Origin: an uncultured Erythrobacter sp.
GTDB taxonomy: Bacteria > Pseudomonadota > Alphaproteobacteria > Sphingomonadales > Sphingomonadaceae
Assembly: GCA_913061345.1 (NCBI GenBank)
Contig: CAJXTZ010000052.1
Location: forward strand, 1-16,258
Length of the DNA stretch: 16,258 nucleotides
Direction of reading: 5' to 3'
Notes under the pieces: model-generated
What the model saw: only the letters and a program-made list of their open reading frames with translations
Databases searched by the model: none
What the model was told of the DNA's origin: nothing
In this document: in pieces, positions 8,090-15,800 of the stretch
How positions within the stretch are numbered: the stretch's first letter is position 1
Layout of the letters: each line of letters starts with the position of its first letter
Program-made: the position numbers and the translations under genes

Positions 8090-9145
8090 CTACTTGTCGA
8101 AAAGCTTCGCCCAGCGGCGCTTTTCCCGGCTTTTCCAGTGTTCGCGGTGATAGGCATCGCTGGCCAGCAGCGGCATCACCGAACCTGCTTCTGCAAACAC
8201 CATCTGTTCGATCCCGGTGTTCACCTTGCCCCAGCTCGCCGCCTCTTGCAGCGTGGAAGAACTACACGCACCGTCGCGCACATCGGCGACGGTGATTTGA
8301 ACGGCGTACTTGTGCACGGACACGTCCTCGTGTCCGAGTATCTCGGCACATACGACGGTATCCTGGATGAAGTTCTTGGGCACGCCACCGCCAATCATCA
8401 GCAGGCCGCTTTCGCCAGCCTCGATCTTGATCTGGGTCAGTTCGCGAAAATCGGCGATAGCGTCGATCATCATGTAACCTTCGCCCTTCTCCATCTGGTC
8501 GACCTGGTGCTTCACCAGACCGAAGCCTGCTGAGCTGTCGACAAAGGCCGGGCAGAAGATTGGCACATCATGCTCGTAGGCCAGCTTGACGAGGCTGTTG
8601 TCCTTCTTGCCGTTCTCGACCAGATATTTGCCCATCTCCCGAATGAATTCGCGACTGGAATAGCCCCGGTGCTCCAGCGTGTTGGCGATCTTGTTGATAG
8701 TGAAGTCGCAGTCCTGCAACTGCTCTTCATCGATGTAGGTGTCGTAGATGCGATCGATATAGAGGCTGCGCAGCGTATCGTCGTCGGGCACTTCCAGCGC
8801 CTGGTAATGCTTGTGGCCAAGCCCTTCGAAGAAATCCATGTCCACGATGGTGGCGCCCGTCGCCACTACGCAATCGACCATGTTCGAACGGATCAGCTCT
8901 GCATACAGATCCATGCACCCAGCGGCGCTGGTGGAGCCAGCGATAACCAGGAAGATGCTGCAATCCTTGTCTTCCAGCATCTGATTGTAGATGCCCGTGG
9001 CGTTGGCCAGATCGCGGCTGGTGAAGCTCATCTTCTTCATCGAATCGATGATCGGCCGCGCGTCGAAACTGGTAATGTCGATATGTTCGACAGTGCTGGA
9101 AAGCAGTTCGGCCTTACGCGTGTCGTTGATCTTCGAATCGGTCAT
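8090..9145 (-). CDS. Deoxyhypusine-synthase-like protein, probable homospermidine synthase
   Basis: The 351-residue protein is of the deoxyhypusine synthase family: VIAGSTSAAGCMDLYAELI, CVVATGATIVDMDFFEGLG, FCPAFVDSSAGFGL, the NAD-site segment MIGGGVPKNFIQDT (250-263), and EAASWGKVNTGIEQM with the catalytic lysine at 307. In archaea and eukaryotes this enzyme modifies initiation factor 5A with spermidine. Bacteria lack that factor, and several bacterial members are known to make sym-homospermidine from putrescine, passing the aminobutyl group through the same lysine. With an ornithine decarboxylase gene 1.8 kb away, homospermidine synthesis is the best guess; substrate choice cannot be read from the sequence. 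The ATG at 9145 has AGGAG seven bases upstream. An exact GGAAC-N16-CGTT promoter precedes it. Confidence 0.88.
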   Translation of the reverse strand: MTDSKINDTRKAELLSSTVEHIDITSFDARPIIDSMKKMSFTSRDLANATGIYNQMLEDKDCSIFLVIAGSTSAAGCMDLYAELIRSNMVDCVVATGATIVDMDFFEGLGHKHYQALEVPDDDTLRSLYIDRIYDTYIDEEQLQDCDFTINKIANTLEHRGYSSREFIREMGKYLVENGKKDNSLVKLAYEHDVPIFCPAFVDSSAGFGLVKHQVDQMEKGEGYMMIDAIADFRELTQIKIEAGESGLLMIGGGVPKNFIQDTVVCAEILGHEDVSVHKYAVQITVADVRDGACSSSTLQEAASWGKVNTGIEQMVFAEAGSVMPLLASDAYHREHWKSREKRRWAKLFDK

Positions 9146-9177
9146 TCTGGCTATTCTCCTGTCCGTCTTGTCCGCAA

Positions 9178-9202
9178 AACGGGATGCGGCGTTCCCCGTT
9201 CC
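9178..9202 (-). promoter_or_regulatory. EcfG-type general stress response promoter
   Basis: On the minus strand GGAAC (9202-9198), a 16-base spacer and CGTT (9181-9178) fit the consensus GGAAC-N16/17-CGTT of the EcfG sigma factor that runs the alphaproteobacterial general stress response. The -10 lies about 33 bases before the ATG at 9145, leaving a short leader with a good AGGAG. All nine consensus bases match, in the right orientation and position, so chance is unlikely. It would put the deoxyhypusine-synthase-like gene under stress control. Confidence 0.65.
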
Positions 9203-9241
9203 TCAAAACGGCGCGAAATGGAAGGATTTTCCAGCCTAATG

Positions 9242-9259
9242 TGGAACACATGGAACACG
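9242..9259. repeat. Tandem 9-base repeat, possible operator
   Basis: TGGAACACA is followed directly by TGGAACACG. The two near-identical units lie about 40 bases upstream of the stress promoter of the minus-strand gene and 166 bases before the plus-strand dehydratase gene. Tandem units of this size can bind regulators, but no known site matches. Confidence 0.3.
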
Positions 9260-9377
9260 GTGCCGGCGCGAAAAACTGTCGGCCCCAGGCATGCCGGGAA
9301 CGTCGCAGTTCCGCGAAACAGGAATAGCGCGTGCTGGCATGTGTCTGTCATCCTGTAATGGCCCGATGTAGGGAAGC

Positions 9378-9410
9378 GCGAAGGCGCTGGCCACGCGAGC
9401 GCATCTTCGC
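9378..9410 (+). promoter_or_regulatory. Hairpin just upstream of the dehydratase start
   Basis: GCGAAG (9378-9383) pairs with CTTCGC (9405-9410), and GCGCT (9384-9388) pairs with AGCGC (9398-9402). That makes an 11-base-pair stem with a two-base bulge and a nine-base loop. It ends 15 bases before the ATG at 9426, and no T-run follows, so it is not a classic terminator. It may shape translation start of the dehydratase mRNA, where no Shine-Dalgarno is seen. Confidence 0.4.
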
Positions 9411-9425
9411 CATACGATCGCGTTC

Positions 9426-10400
9426 ATGACAAACCCTGAAACCATGCGCCAACCGACCCACAATGGCGTTCTCGAAGCCGCTCGCAAAGTCGCCGAGATC
9501 TTGCCTCCAACGCCGCTGATCCGATTGGAAATCAAGGGCGCGAAGGTCTGGGTAAAGGCGGAATGCCTGCAACCTGTCGGCGCCTTCAAGATCCGCGGGG
9601 CCTGGCACCGACTAAGCGCTTTGAACGAAGATGAGCGCGCGAACGGGGTGGTGGCAGTATCCAGTGGCAACCATGCGCAGGGTGTGGCCTGGGCGGCACG
9701 GCGGCTTGGTATCGAAGCGACGATCGTCATGCCCCAGGATGCACCGCCCATAAAACTCGCCCGCACAAGGGAACTGGGTGCCAAGGTCGTCACCTACGAC
9801 AGAATGACGCAGAACCGCGAGGAGATCGCGCAAGGTCTGGCGGCGGACAAGGGTGCGGCCTACGTCCACGCCTTTGCAAACCCCTGGGTGATTGAGGGAC
9901 AAGGTAGCGCCGGGATCGAAGTGCTTGCCCAGTTGCAGGAACAGGGCGCCCCTCGCGCAACGCGCATTCTTGCCTGCTGCGGCGGTGGTGGATTGTCGGC
10001 CGGGCTAGCGCTGGCCTGTCCGGACGCCGCAATCGTTCCAGTGGAACCTGAAGGCTGGGACGATGTGTGCAGATCTATTGAAGCGGGTGAGATACAATCA
10101 GTCGGTACCTCCCCGCCGCCTACGGCGTGCGACGCCTTGCAAACCTTTCAGACCAGTCCGATCAACTTCGCCGTGCTGAAGGCGCGGTGCGATTATGGCT
10201 TGCGTGTAACCGAGGATGAGGTGCGCGATGCGCAGCGTTTCGCCTTCGCCAACCTGCGCCTCGTGCTGGAACCGGGCGGCGCCGTGGCACTGGCTGCCGC
10301 CCTATCGGGCAAGGCGAAGCTCGATGGCACGACGGTTATCATCCTGTCAGGTGGCAATGTCGACCCGAACCAGTTCGCAAAGGTGATTTCAGCCGCGTGA
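9426..10400 (+). CDS. Threonine/serine dehydratase-like PLP enzyme
   Basis: This fold-type II PLP enzyme likely deaminates threonine (to 2-oxobutanoate) or serine, or a related hydroxy-amino acid. The 324-residue protein has the PLP lysine at K55 in GAFKIRGA, the substrate-binding loop VSSGNHAQGVA (78-88), the phosphate-binding CGGGGLSAG (185-193), and a C-terminal ILSGGNVDP. It lacks the C-terminal regulatory ACT-type domain of biosynthetic IlvA, so it is the short form. In this family serine racemase and hydroxyaspartate dehydratase are alternatives. The ATG at 9426 has no clear Shine-Dalgarno; ATG 9444 is a second in-frame choice. A strong hairpin precedes it. Exact substrate not determinable. 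Confidence 0.85.
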   Translation: MTNPETMRQPTHNGVLEAARKVAEILPPTPLIRLEIKGAKVWVKAECLQPVGAFKIRGAWHRLSALNEDERANGVVAVSSGNHAQGVAWAARRLGIEATIVMPQDAPPIKLARTRELGAKVVTYDRMTQNREEIAQGLAADKGAAYVHAFANPWVIEGQGSAGIEVLAQLQEQGAPRATRILACCGGGGLSAGLALACPDAAIVPVEPEGWDDVCRSIEAGEIQSVGTSPPPTACDALQTFQTSPINFAVLKARCDYGLRVTEDEVRDAQRFAFANLRLVLEPGGAVALAAALSGKAKLDGTTVIILSGGNVDPNQFAKVISAA

Positions 10401-10461
10401 GGCGAATTGACAATCTAAATGCAGGCGCACAACCTTCGCTAAATCGAGGGAGGGGAAAGCC

Positions 10462-10884
10462 ATGAATATCGAGATGCTTGCCCCCGCGGCGGCGCTTGCC
10501 CTGTGGTCCATGATCATGCTGATATGGATGGCGGCCACGCGCCTGCCAGCATTGGCCAAGCTGAAAATGCCCGCAGACAAGTCTCGGGGCGGGCGCGGCT
10601 GCGATCTGGATGGGGTCATTCCCGATCAGATCCAGTGGAAGGCCCACAATTACACCCACCTCATGGAGCAGCCAACGCTGTTCTATGTGGTCGTGGTGAT
10701 TTTGGCGCTTACCGGCGGCTCGCAGCTCGATCTTGTTCTGGCTTGGTCCTATGTCGGCGTGCGCGTGGTGCATTCATTCTGGCAGGCGCTGGTGAACACC
10801 ATCCCCGTCCGGCTGACACTGTTCGCGGTTTCCAGCCTGATCCTCCTGGCCATGTCGGTCCACGCCCTGCTCGCCACAATCTAA
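10462..10884 (+). CDS. MAPEG family membrane protein
   Basis: The 140-residue integral membrane protein has about four membrane segments: 5-25, 73-85, 87-106 and 117-138. The polar segment between the first two contains WKAHNYTHLMEQPTLFY, the MAPEG hallmark region (membrane-associated proteins in eicosanoid and glutathione metabolism). Bacterial members are mostly uncharacterised and some have glutathione transferase or peroxidase activity; the substrate here is unknown. The ATG at 10462 has an excellent GGAGGGG upstream. It follows the dehydratase gene by 61 bases on the same strand, so co-transcription is possible, and a hairpin follows its stop. Confidence 0.85.
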   Translation: MNIEMLAPAAALALWSMIMLIWMAATRLPALAKLKMPADKSRGGRGCDLDGVIPDQIQWKAHNYTHLMEQPTLFYVVVVILALTGGSQLDLVLAWSYVGVRVVHSFWQALVNTIPVRLTLFAVSSLILLAMSVHALLATI

Positions 10885-10888
10885 TATC

Positions 10889-10921
10889 GAACCGGGGGAG
10901 CAGTTTTGCCCCTTTCGGTTC
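10889..10921. terminator. Hairpin between convergent genes, possible two-way terminator
   Basis: GAACCG (10889-10894) pairs with CGGTTC (10916-10921) and GGGG (10895-10898) with CCCC (10909-10912), with a TTT bulge and a ten-base loop. It begins five bases after the stop of the MAPEG gene and overlaps the stop codon of otsA on the other strand, the right place to end both transcripts. There is no strong T-run, so efficiency is uncertain. Confidence 0.45.
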
Positions 10922-12320
10922 AATGAGGGGCGTTGCCCAGATCCTCGATGAAATTCTCGGTCCACCGCTGCACGTTCTCTTCGCGCACCGTGACGATCAG
11001 CTTGTCATAGCGGCTCTTGCGTTCTTCCAGAGGCATGTCGAGCGCAAGGCGAATATTGTGGGCGATATCGTCCACGCTATGGGGGTTGACCAACAGCGCG
11101 CCTTCACCGTCGCAATCCAGTTGCTGGGCTGCTCCAGCAAAGCGGGAGAGGATCAGCACACCGGGATCTTCGGGATCCTGTGCGGCGATATATTCCTTGG
11201 CAACAAGGTTCATTCCGTCGCGCAGAGGCGTAACAAGCGCGATCTTTGCTGCACGGTAGAAACCGTACAGTTCTTCTTGCGAATGACCTTTGTTGACATA
11301 GCGAATGGGCACGACGTCCACCTCCGAACGCGCACCGTTTATTTGCCCCGCCTTCTGCTCCAGAGTTTCGCGAATTTGCTGGTAGCTGTCGATATCTTCC
11401 CTGCTGGGCGGCGCAATCTGAATGAAGACAAGATCGCGAACCCGTTCCGGATGGCGATCGAAGAAGCGGGCGATGCCGTCCATCCGTTCAGGCAGACCCT
11501 TCGAATAGTCCAACCTGTCAACACCGATCATCGCGGTACGGTGGCGGGTTGAGGATAGCAGGCGCTGCGCGGCCTGCCGCGCCTCGCCCGTATTGCCCTT
11601 GGCGGTGAAGAAGTCGTAATCGATGCCGATGGGATAGGCGCGCGCGATCGTGGTACGTCCGTCCACCGTTACCTCGCCTGTCTCGTAATTCACATCGGCC
11701 CCCATTTCCTTCCAGCAATAGTGCAGGAAGCTGTCGAGCCAGGTGTCGTTCTGGAAACCGATCAGGTCGTAATGCAACAGCGCCCGCACCAATCGCTCAT
11801 GATAGGGAAGCGACACGAAGAGATTGGTGGGTGGCCAGGGCGTGTGAAGAAAAAAGCCCATACGGTTTTTCACACCCATGGATCGCAGGCGTTCACCCAT
11901 GGGCATCAGATGATAGTCATGCACCCATACCAGGTCGCCTTCGGAAATGAGCGGCAGTGCACTTTCCGCAAAGCGGGTGTTGACCCGCTCGTACCCCTTG
12001 CCGAACTCGCGTTCGTACTGGGTCAGGTCGATACGGTAATGGAACAGCGGCCACAGTGTGGAATTGGCATAGCCATTGTAGTATTCTTCGAGATCCTGAT
12101 GTTCGAGGTCGATCGTGGCAGTGGTAACGCCGTCTGCGGATTTGACATAGTTTATCGACCCCGTGAATTCCTCGGTTTCCTGTCCGGACCAGCCGAACCA
12201 GATACCCCCGTTAACTTTCAGGGCCGAGTTCAGCGCCCCGGCAAGGCCGCCCTGCGCCCCGGCAACCCCGCGCGCCTTCGGTACGGCAACACGGTTCGAG
12301 ATAACGACAAGACGCGGCAA
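10920..12320 (-). CDS. otsA: Trehalose-6-phosphate synthase (GT20)
   Basis: OtsA joins glucose from UDP-glucose to glucose-6-phosphate, giving trehalose-6-phosphate, in the cytoplasm. The 466-residue length is typical. Motifs: VVISNRVAVP at the N-terminus, the glycine-rich loop AQGGLAGAL (22-30), HDYHL (134-138), FFLHTPWPP, the nucleotide-site DRLDYSKG (268-275), and TPLRDGMNLVAKEY (364-377) with the conserved DGMNL. The start is TTG at 12320, supported by a perfect AGGAGG six bases upstream that overlaps the stop codon of the GH15 gene. It is the last gene of the otsB-GH15-otsA operon, with a 10-base gap. Confidence 0.96.
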   Translation of the reverse strand: MPRLVVISNRVAVPKARGVAGAQGGLAGALNSALKVNGGIWFGWSGQETEEFTGSINYVKSADGVTTATIDLEHQDLEEYYNGYANSTLWPLFHYRIDLTQYEREFGKGYERVNTRFAESALPLISEGDLVWVHDYHLMPMGERLRSMGVKNRMGFFLHTPWPPTNLFVSLPYHERLVRALLHYDLIGFQNDTWLDSFLHYCWKEMGADVNYETGEVTVDGRTTIARAYPIGIDYDFFTAKGNTGEARQAAQRLLSSTRHRTAMIGVDRLDYSKGLPERMDGIARFFDRHPERVRDLVFIQIAPPSREDIDSYQQIRETLEQKAGQINGARSEVDVVPIRYVNKGHSQEELYGFYRAAKIALVTPLRDGMNLVAKEYIAAQDPEDPGVLILSRFAGAAQQLDCDGEGALLVNPHSVDDIAHNIRLALDMPLEERKSRYDKLIVTVREENVQRWTENFIEDLGNAPH

Positions 12321-12330
12321 TTTCAGCCTC

Positions 12331-14133
12331 CTAGCGAACGGTGTTCCAGCTTCTCGACAACAACGAGGCGCAGTTGATTATACCAACCAAGGAATATGTT
12401 TGCGGGAAGTTCCCCCACAACTCACCCGTTTCGAAATCCATGTCTTCCGACAACAGGCCAGAGCCCGTGCGGTGGTCCAGCATGGTCTCGAACAATTGCC
12501 GCGCCTCGTCCTTGCGGTCCATCAGGGCAAGCGCCTCGATCAGCCAGAAGGTACAGATGTTAAAAGCCGTCTCAGGCGCGCCGAAATCATCTTCTGCCGC
12601 ATAGCGCAGCATGTGTTCGCCGCGCCGCAGTTCCTTCTCGATCATATCGAAGGTGGAGAGGAACTTTTCGTCGTCAGGATCGATAAAGCGCAGTTCCAGC
12701 AATTGCAGCAGGCTGGCATCGAGGTAATCGCTTTCGAAGCTGGCGCCGTAATGATCGCCCTTCCCGCCATTTTCCTTCCACGCCTTCGCCTCGATCGTGG
12801 CGGCGATGGTATTGGCACGTTCGCGCCAGAGTGCCGCCCGGTCGTCCTTGCCCAGATATCCGGCAGCATTGGCCAGTCGGTCGCACGCGGCCCAGCTCAT
12901 GACTGCGGAATAGGTGTGCACTTCCTGCCGCGTGCGAAATTCCCACAATCCGGCATCGGGCTGGTCGTGCATCTTCCACGCCATCTCGCCCACCTGCTCC
13001 AGGCTCTCGAAATCGCGATCGTCGGCCATGCGCAGCAAACGCTTGTCGAGGAAGCCCTGCACCGTCGGCAATACGATCTGGCCATAGCAATCGTGCTGCA
13101 CCTGTTTGTAAGCAGCATTGCCCACGCGCACCGGCCCCATGCCGCGATAGCCCGCTAGCCAGCTGGCGGTTGTCTCGTTCAGTTCGGCAACGCCCATCAC
13201 GGAATAGAGCGGCTGAATCTGTCCGCCCTTCGCATCGTCCACGATATTGCGCAGGTAAGCGAGATACTTTTCCAGCACATCCAGCGCGCCAAGACGGTTC
13301 AGGGCCTGCACGGTGTAATAGGAATCGCGAATCCAGCAGTAGCGATAGTCCCAATTACGCTCCGAATGGGGCGCCTCGGGAATGGAAGTGGTGAGCGCGG
13401 CGACGATAGCGCCGGTTTCCTCGTGCTGGCACAGCTTCAGCGTGATCGCGGCGCGGATAACCTCGCCCTGCCATTCGAAGGGCGTCGCCAGGCTGCGCGC
13501 CCAGTTCTGCCAATAGCTGCGGGTGGATTGCTCCATCCGGCGCACCTGCTCTCGCAAGTTGCCGACGAAGGGCTCGTCCGGGCCGAGGAAGAAATGCGTG
13601 TCGTCTTCTATCCGGAACGTGCGATTTTCGAGGATGTATCCAACCGCTGCATCGGTGGAAAGGCGCAGCGCCTGCCCGGTGGTGAGGTAGCGGATATGGT
13701 TCGTGCCACTGGTGCTTTCTGCCAGGGCCGCGCCGTAATTCTTCATCGGCTTCATCACGACCTTGATCCGCGGATTGCCCGCGATGGGCCGCACGATGCG
13801 AGCAAAAGCAACCGGTCGATACATGCGGCCCGAACGTTCGAAGCGGGGGCAGAAATCCAGAACTTCCACCGCGCTGCCATCTTCGGATTCGAGCCGCGTC
13901 AGCAATATCGGTGTATTGCGGATATATTCCTGGTGGGCACTGACTTGCCCCTCCAGTTCGAAACGCCAAACGCCGACGTCCTGCGAATCGCCATTGAGCA
14001 ATGCGCAAAATGTGGGGTCACCATCCACGCGGGGCACGCAGCCCCACACGATGCCGCCGCAGTTATCGATAAGGCCGGAAACCTGGCAGTTGCCGATGGG
14101 CCAAAGGTCGAGATCACTTGTATGTGCGTTCAC
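12331..14133 (-). CDS. Glycoside hydrolase family 15, probable trehalase or glucoamylase-like enzyme
   Basis: The 600-residue protein is of the bacterial GH15 type: a beta-sandwich N-terminal part (about 1-215, LDLWPIGNCQVSGLIDNCGG) and an alpha/alpha-barrel with ERNWDYRYCWIRDSYYTV (258-275), YRGMGPVRVGNAAYKQ, the GLWEFRTR segment carrying a catalytic-type Glu at about 398, and ELWGNFPQTYS near the end. Some bacterial GH15 members of this length are true trehalases. Lying between otsB and otsA, the natural substrate guess is trehalose, but maltose or other glucosides are possible. No signal peptide, so cytoplasmic. The start is GTG at 14133, which overlaps the otsB stop as GTGA, suggesting translational coupling. 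A longer reading to 14373 runs through otsB in another frame and is not supported. Confidence 0.9.
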   Translation of the reverse strand: MNAHTSDLDLWPIGNCQVSGLIDNCGGIVWGCVPRVDGDPTFCALLNGDSQDVGVWRFELEGQVSAHQEYIRNTPILLTRLESEDGSAVEVLDFCPRFERSGRMYRPVAFARIVRPIAGNPRIKVVMKPMKNYGAALAESTSGTNHIRYLTTGQALRLSTDAAVGYILENRTFRIEDDTHFFLGPDEPFVGNLREQVRRMEQSTRSYWQNWARSLATPFEWQGEVIRAAITLKLCQHEETGAIVAALTTSIPEAPHSERNWDYRYCWIRDSYYTVQALNRLGALDVLEKYLAYLRNIVDDAKGGQIQPLYSVMGVAELNETTASWLAGYRGMGPVRVGNAAYKQVQHDCYGQIVLPTVQGFLDKRLLRMADDRDFESLEQVGEMAWKMHDQPDAGLWEFRTRQEVHTYSAVMSWAACDRLANAAGYLGKDDRAALWRERANTIAATIEAKAWKENGGKGDHYGASFESDYLDASLLQLLELRFIDPDDEKFLSTFDMIEKELRRGEHMLRYAAEDDFGAPETAFNICTFWLIEALALMDRKDEARQLFETMLDHRTGSGLLSEDMDFETGELWGNFPQTYSLVGIINCASLLSRSWNTVR

Positions 14134-14864
14134 AGTTCCAACCAATGGTGCACTGCAGCAGGGCTTGCAAGGCCGTATTTTGCAACTGTCGGCTCCCGCG
14201 TGCCCACCAACACGCCAAATCCTCCCTGGTCGTCGGCAGCCCGCATGCCGTCTTCGTCGGTAATATCGTCGCCCACGAATACGGGTGTGGCCCCTGCAAA
14301 CGGAGCGCATTCCATGAAGCCGCGAAGGGCAGACCCCTTGTTCGCGCCGCGTCCCACCAGCTCGATCACGCATTTGCCGCGCTTGATGTCGAGATCGCCC
14401 TCTCGTGCCATGGCTTGCGCGAATTCGACGCCTTCATCTTCCAGCGAGGGATCGGAGCGATAATGTAGCGCGGCGCCATGGGGCTTGTCTTCAAGCGAGA
14501 AACCGCGCTGCTTTGCGAATTCGGCCACGCGGGCGAGCAGTTCTGGCGGCAATCCACTGGGTATCTCACCGATATTGTTGCCGTCCGCACCGCGACAGTC
14601 CCCGCCATGCGACCCGGCTTTGGCAATCGACATGGGGCCCAGGTGCTGCTCAAGGTCCACGATGGCCCGCCCGCTTACCAGCGCGAGGCGACCGTCCAGC
14701 CTGTCCGACAGGGCGTGCAGGCTTTCTGCAAGGTTCTGCGGCACGTCGATCCCGTCGGGCGTTGCCGCCAGCTCTACCAGCGTGCCGTCGAAATCCAGGA
14801 ACAGGGCGAGGTCTCGCGACGCGGCAAGGGCTGCGAAACCGGGGGGAGATGGAAGGTCTGACAT
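14130..14864 (-). CDS. otsB: Trehalose-6-phosphate phosphatase
   Basis: OtsB removes the phosphate from trehalose-6-phosphate, completing trehalose synthesis. The 244-residue protein is a HAD-superfamily phosphatase: LFLDFDGTLVEL with the nucleophile D24 and acid D26, VSGR (63-66, motif II), K176 (motif III), and VGDDITDEDG (197-206, motif IV). The start is ATG 14864, giving MSDLPSPPGFAAL; the reading can be extended to 15008 but the extra 48 residues look like non-coding upstream sequence. Only a weak GAGCGGG lies upstream. It is first in the otsB-GH15-otsA operon and divergent from the SDR gene, with 158 bases between. Confidence 0.94.
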   Translation of the reverse strand: MSDLPSPPGFAALAASRDLALFLDFDGTLVELAATPDGIDVPQNLAESLHALSDRLDGRLALVSGRAIVDLEQHLGPMSIAKAGSHGGDCRGADGNNIGEIPSGLPPELLARVAEFAKQRGFSLEDKPHGAALHYRSDPSLEDEGVEFAQAMAREGDLDIKRGKCVIELVGRGANKGSALRGFMECAPFAGATPVFVGDDITDEDGMRAADDQGGFGVLVGTREPTVAKYGLASPAAVHHWLEL

Positions 14865-15022
14865 CGCGGCCCGCTCTAGCGAGGCGACCTGCAAGGTCAA
14901 GCAAGGCTGAGATGACGGGAAGACAGCGGGACAAATCGGGCAACTTTCCGTGTTGCGCTTTGTTGGACTTGTGCCAGCGCTGCATTTGCCGCGCGCCTCT
15001 CTCAACACAGGAATATGACGCC

Positions 15023-15622
15023 ATGAACATTCTCATCGCCGGAGCCACCGGCAACACCGGAGCCCGTCTTGCCCATCAATTGCAGGAGGGTGGACACCAG
15101 GTCATCGCGATGCACCGCGAGTCATCCGATACCAGTGTCCTCCCCGAGGGCGCGCAGTTGCGCGAAGCCGATCTGACGAACCTGTCCCCAGATGTCTGCG
15201 AGGGTGCGGAAGTGGTGGTGTTCGCCGCAGGATCGGGCGGAGATACCGACGAGGAAATGACCGACAAGGTCGACCGGGATGGCGCCAAAAACCTGATCGA
15301 CGCCGCAAGTACCAGAGGGGTGAAGCATTTCGTGATGCTCAGTTCCGTGGGCGCAGGTGACCCCGATCCTGATTCCGAGCTGGCGCATTACCTGCAGGCC
15401 AAGCACGAGGCGGACGAACACCTGATGCAATCGGGCTTGTCCTACACCATCGTTCGCCCCGTCGCGCTGACCGACGACGATGGTAGCCGGAATATACGCC
15501 TTGGGGACGAGGTGGACCCGAAAGGCCAGGCAGCGCGCGGCGATGTTGCCGCGATCCTTGCCCGCGCCACACATGAGGACTCTTTGAAAAACAAGGCATT
15601 CCTGATGGAAAGCCTCGCCTGA
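15023..15622 (+). CDS. Atypical SDR, NAD(P)-binding protein
   Basis: The 199-residue protein is a single Rossmann domain of the atypical short-chain dehydrogenase type: MNILIAGATGNTGARL with the nucleotide-binding GATGNTG (7-13), then VKHFVMLSSVGAG and HYLQAKHEADEHL with the Y-x3-K-like pair, and YTIVRPVALTDD. It resembles the small NAD(P)H-binding proteins of the YwnB/YhfK group, whose substrates are mostly unknown. The ATG at 15023 has AGGAA nine bases upstream; an out-of-frame ATG lies at 15015. It is divergent from otsB and ends in a clear terminator. Reaction not assignable. Confidence 0.87.
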   Translation: MNILIAGATGNTGARLAHQLQEGGHQVIAMHRESSDTSVLPEGAQLREADLTNLSPDVCEGAEVVVFAAGSGGDTDEEMTDKVDRDGAKNLIDAASTRGVKHFVMLSSVGAGDPDPDSELAHYLQAKHEADEHLMQSGLSYTIVRPVALTDDDGSRNIRLGDEVDPKGQAARGDVAAILARATHEDSLKNKAFLMESLA

Positions 15623-15630
15623 TATCAAGC

Positions 15631-15678
15631 GCCGCCTGCTCTCTCGCGTCTGTCCGAAGATGCGGGCGGCACTTTTTT
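15631..15678 (+). terminator. Rho-independent terminator of the SDR gene
   Basis: GCCGCCTGC (15631-15639) pairs with GCGGGCGGC (15662-15670), nine base pairs including one G-U, around a 22-base loop. It is followed within two bases by TTTTTT (15673-15678). It starts eight bases after the SDR stop codon. A GC stem plus a T-run is the standard intrinsic terminator form. Confidence 0.75.
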
Positions 15679-15705
15679 GAAGCCAAACGCGCTCGATACG
15701 GCTAA

Positions 15706-15800
15706 GGGGCACCGCAACGCGAGGCTGGCACTGCGTTGCCGCCCCCTATCACTTTCAAAGTCAACCCGTTGCTCACCGCGCTTTTGCGGGGGCTGCCCCC
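15706..15800 (+). promoter_or_regulatory. Hairpin-rich leader of the DEAD-box helicase gene
   Basis: Three stems lie in a row before the helicase ATG. The first pairs GGGGC (15706-15710) with GCCCC (15741-15745) and GCAACGC (15714-15720) with GCGTTGC (15733-15739), 12 pairs around a 12-base loop. The second pairs CCGC (15776-15779) with GCGG (15786-15789). The third, which competes with the second, pairs five G (15788-15792) with five C (15796-15800). The overlap of the second and third stems would allow a switch. No transcription start is evident, so it is unproven that this region is in the mRNA. Confidence 0.4.

Noticed and set aside
9242..9259. Alphaproteobacterial LexA box
   Set aside because: The GAAC half-sites are five bases apart, while the known box needs seven, and neither neighbour is a DNA repair gene.
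14134..14373. Longer N-terminus of the GH15 protein
   Set aside because: The extra residues are arginine- and cysteine-rich and read through otsB in another frame; the GTG at 14133 gives a family-like start.
12163..14463. Two long plus-strand open frames (12163-13158 and 13366-14463)
   Set aside because: They are shadows of the GH15, otsA and otsB genes on the minus strand and carry no motif.
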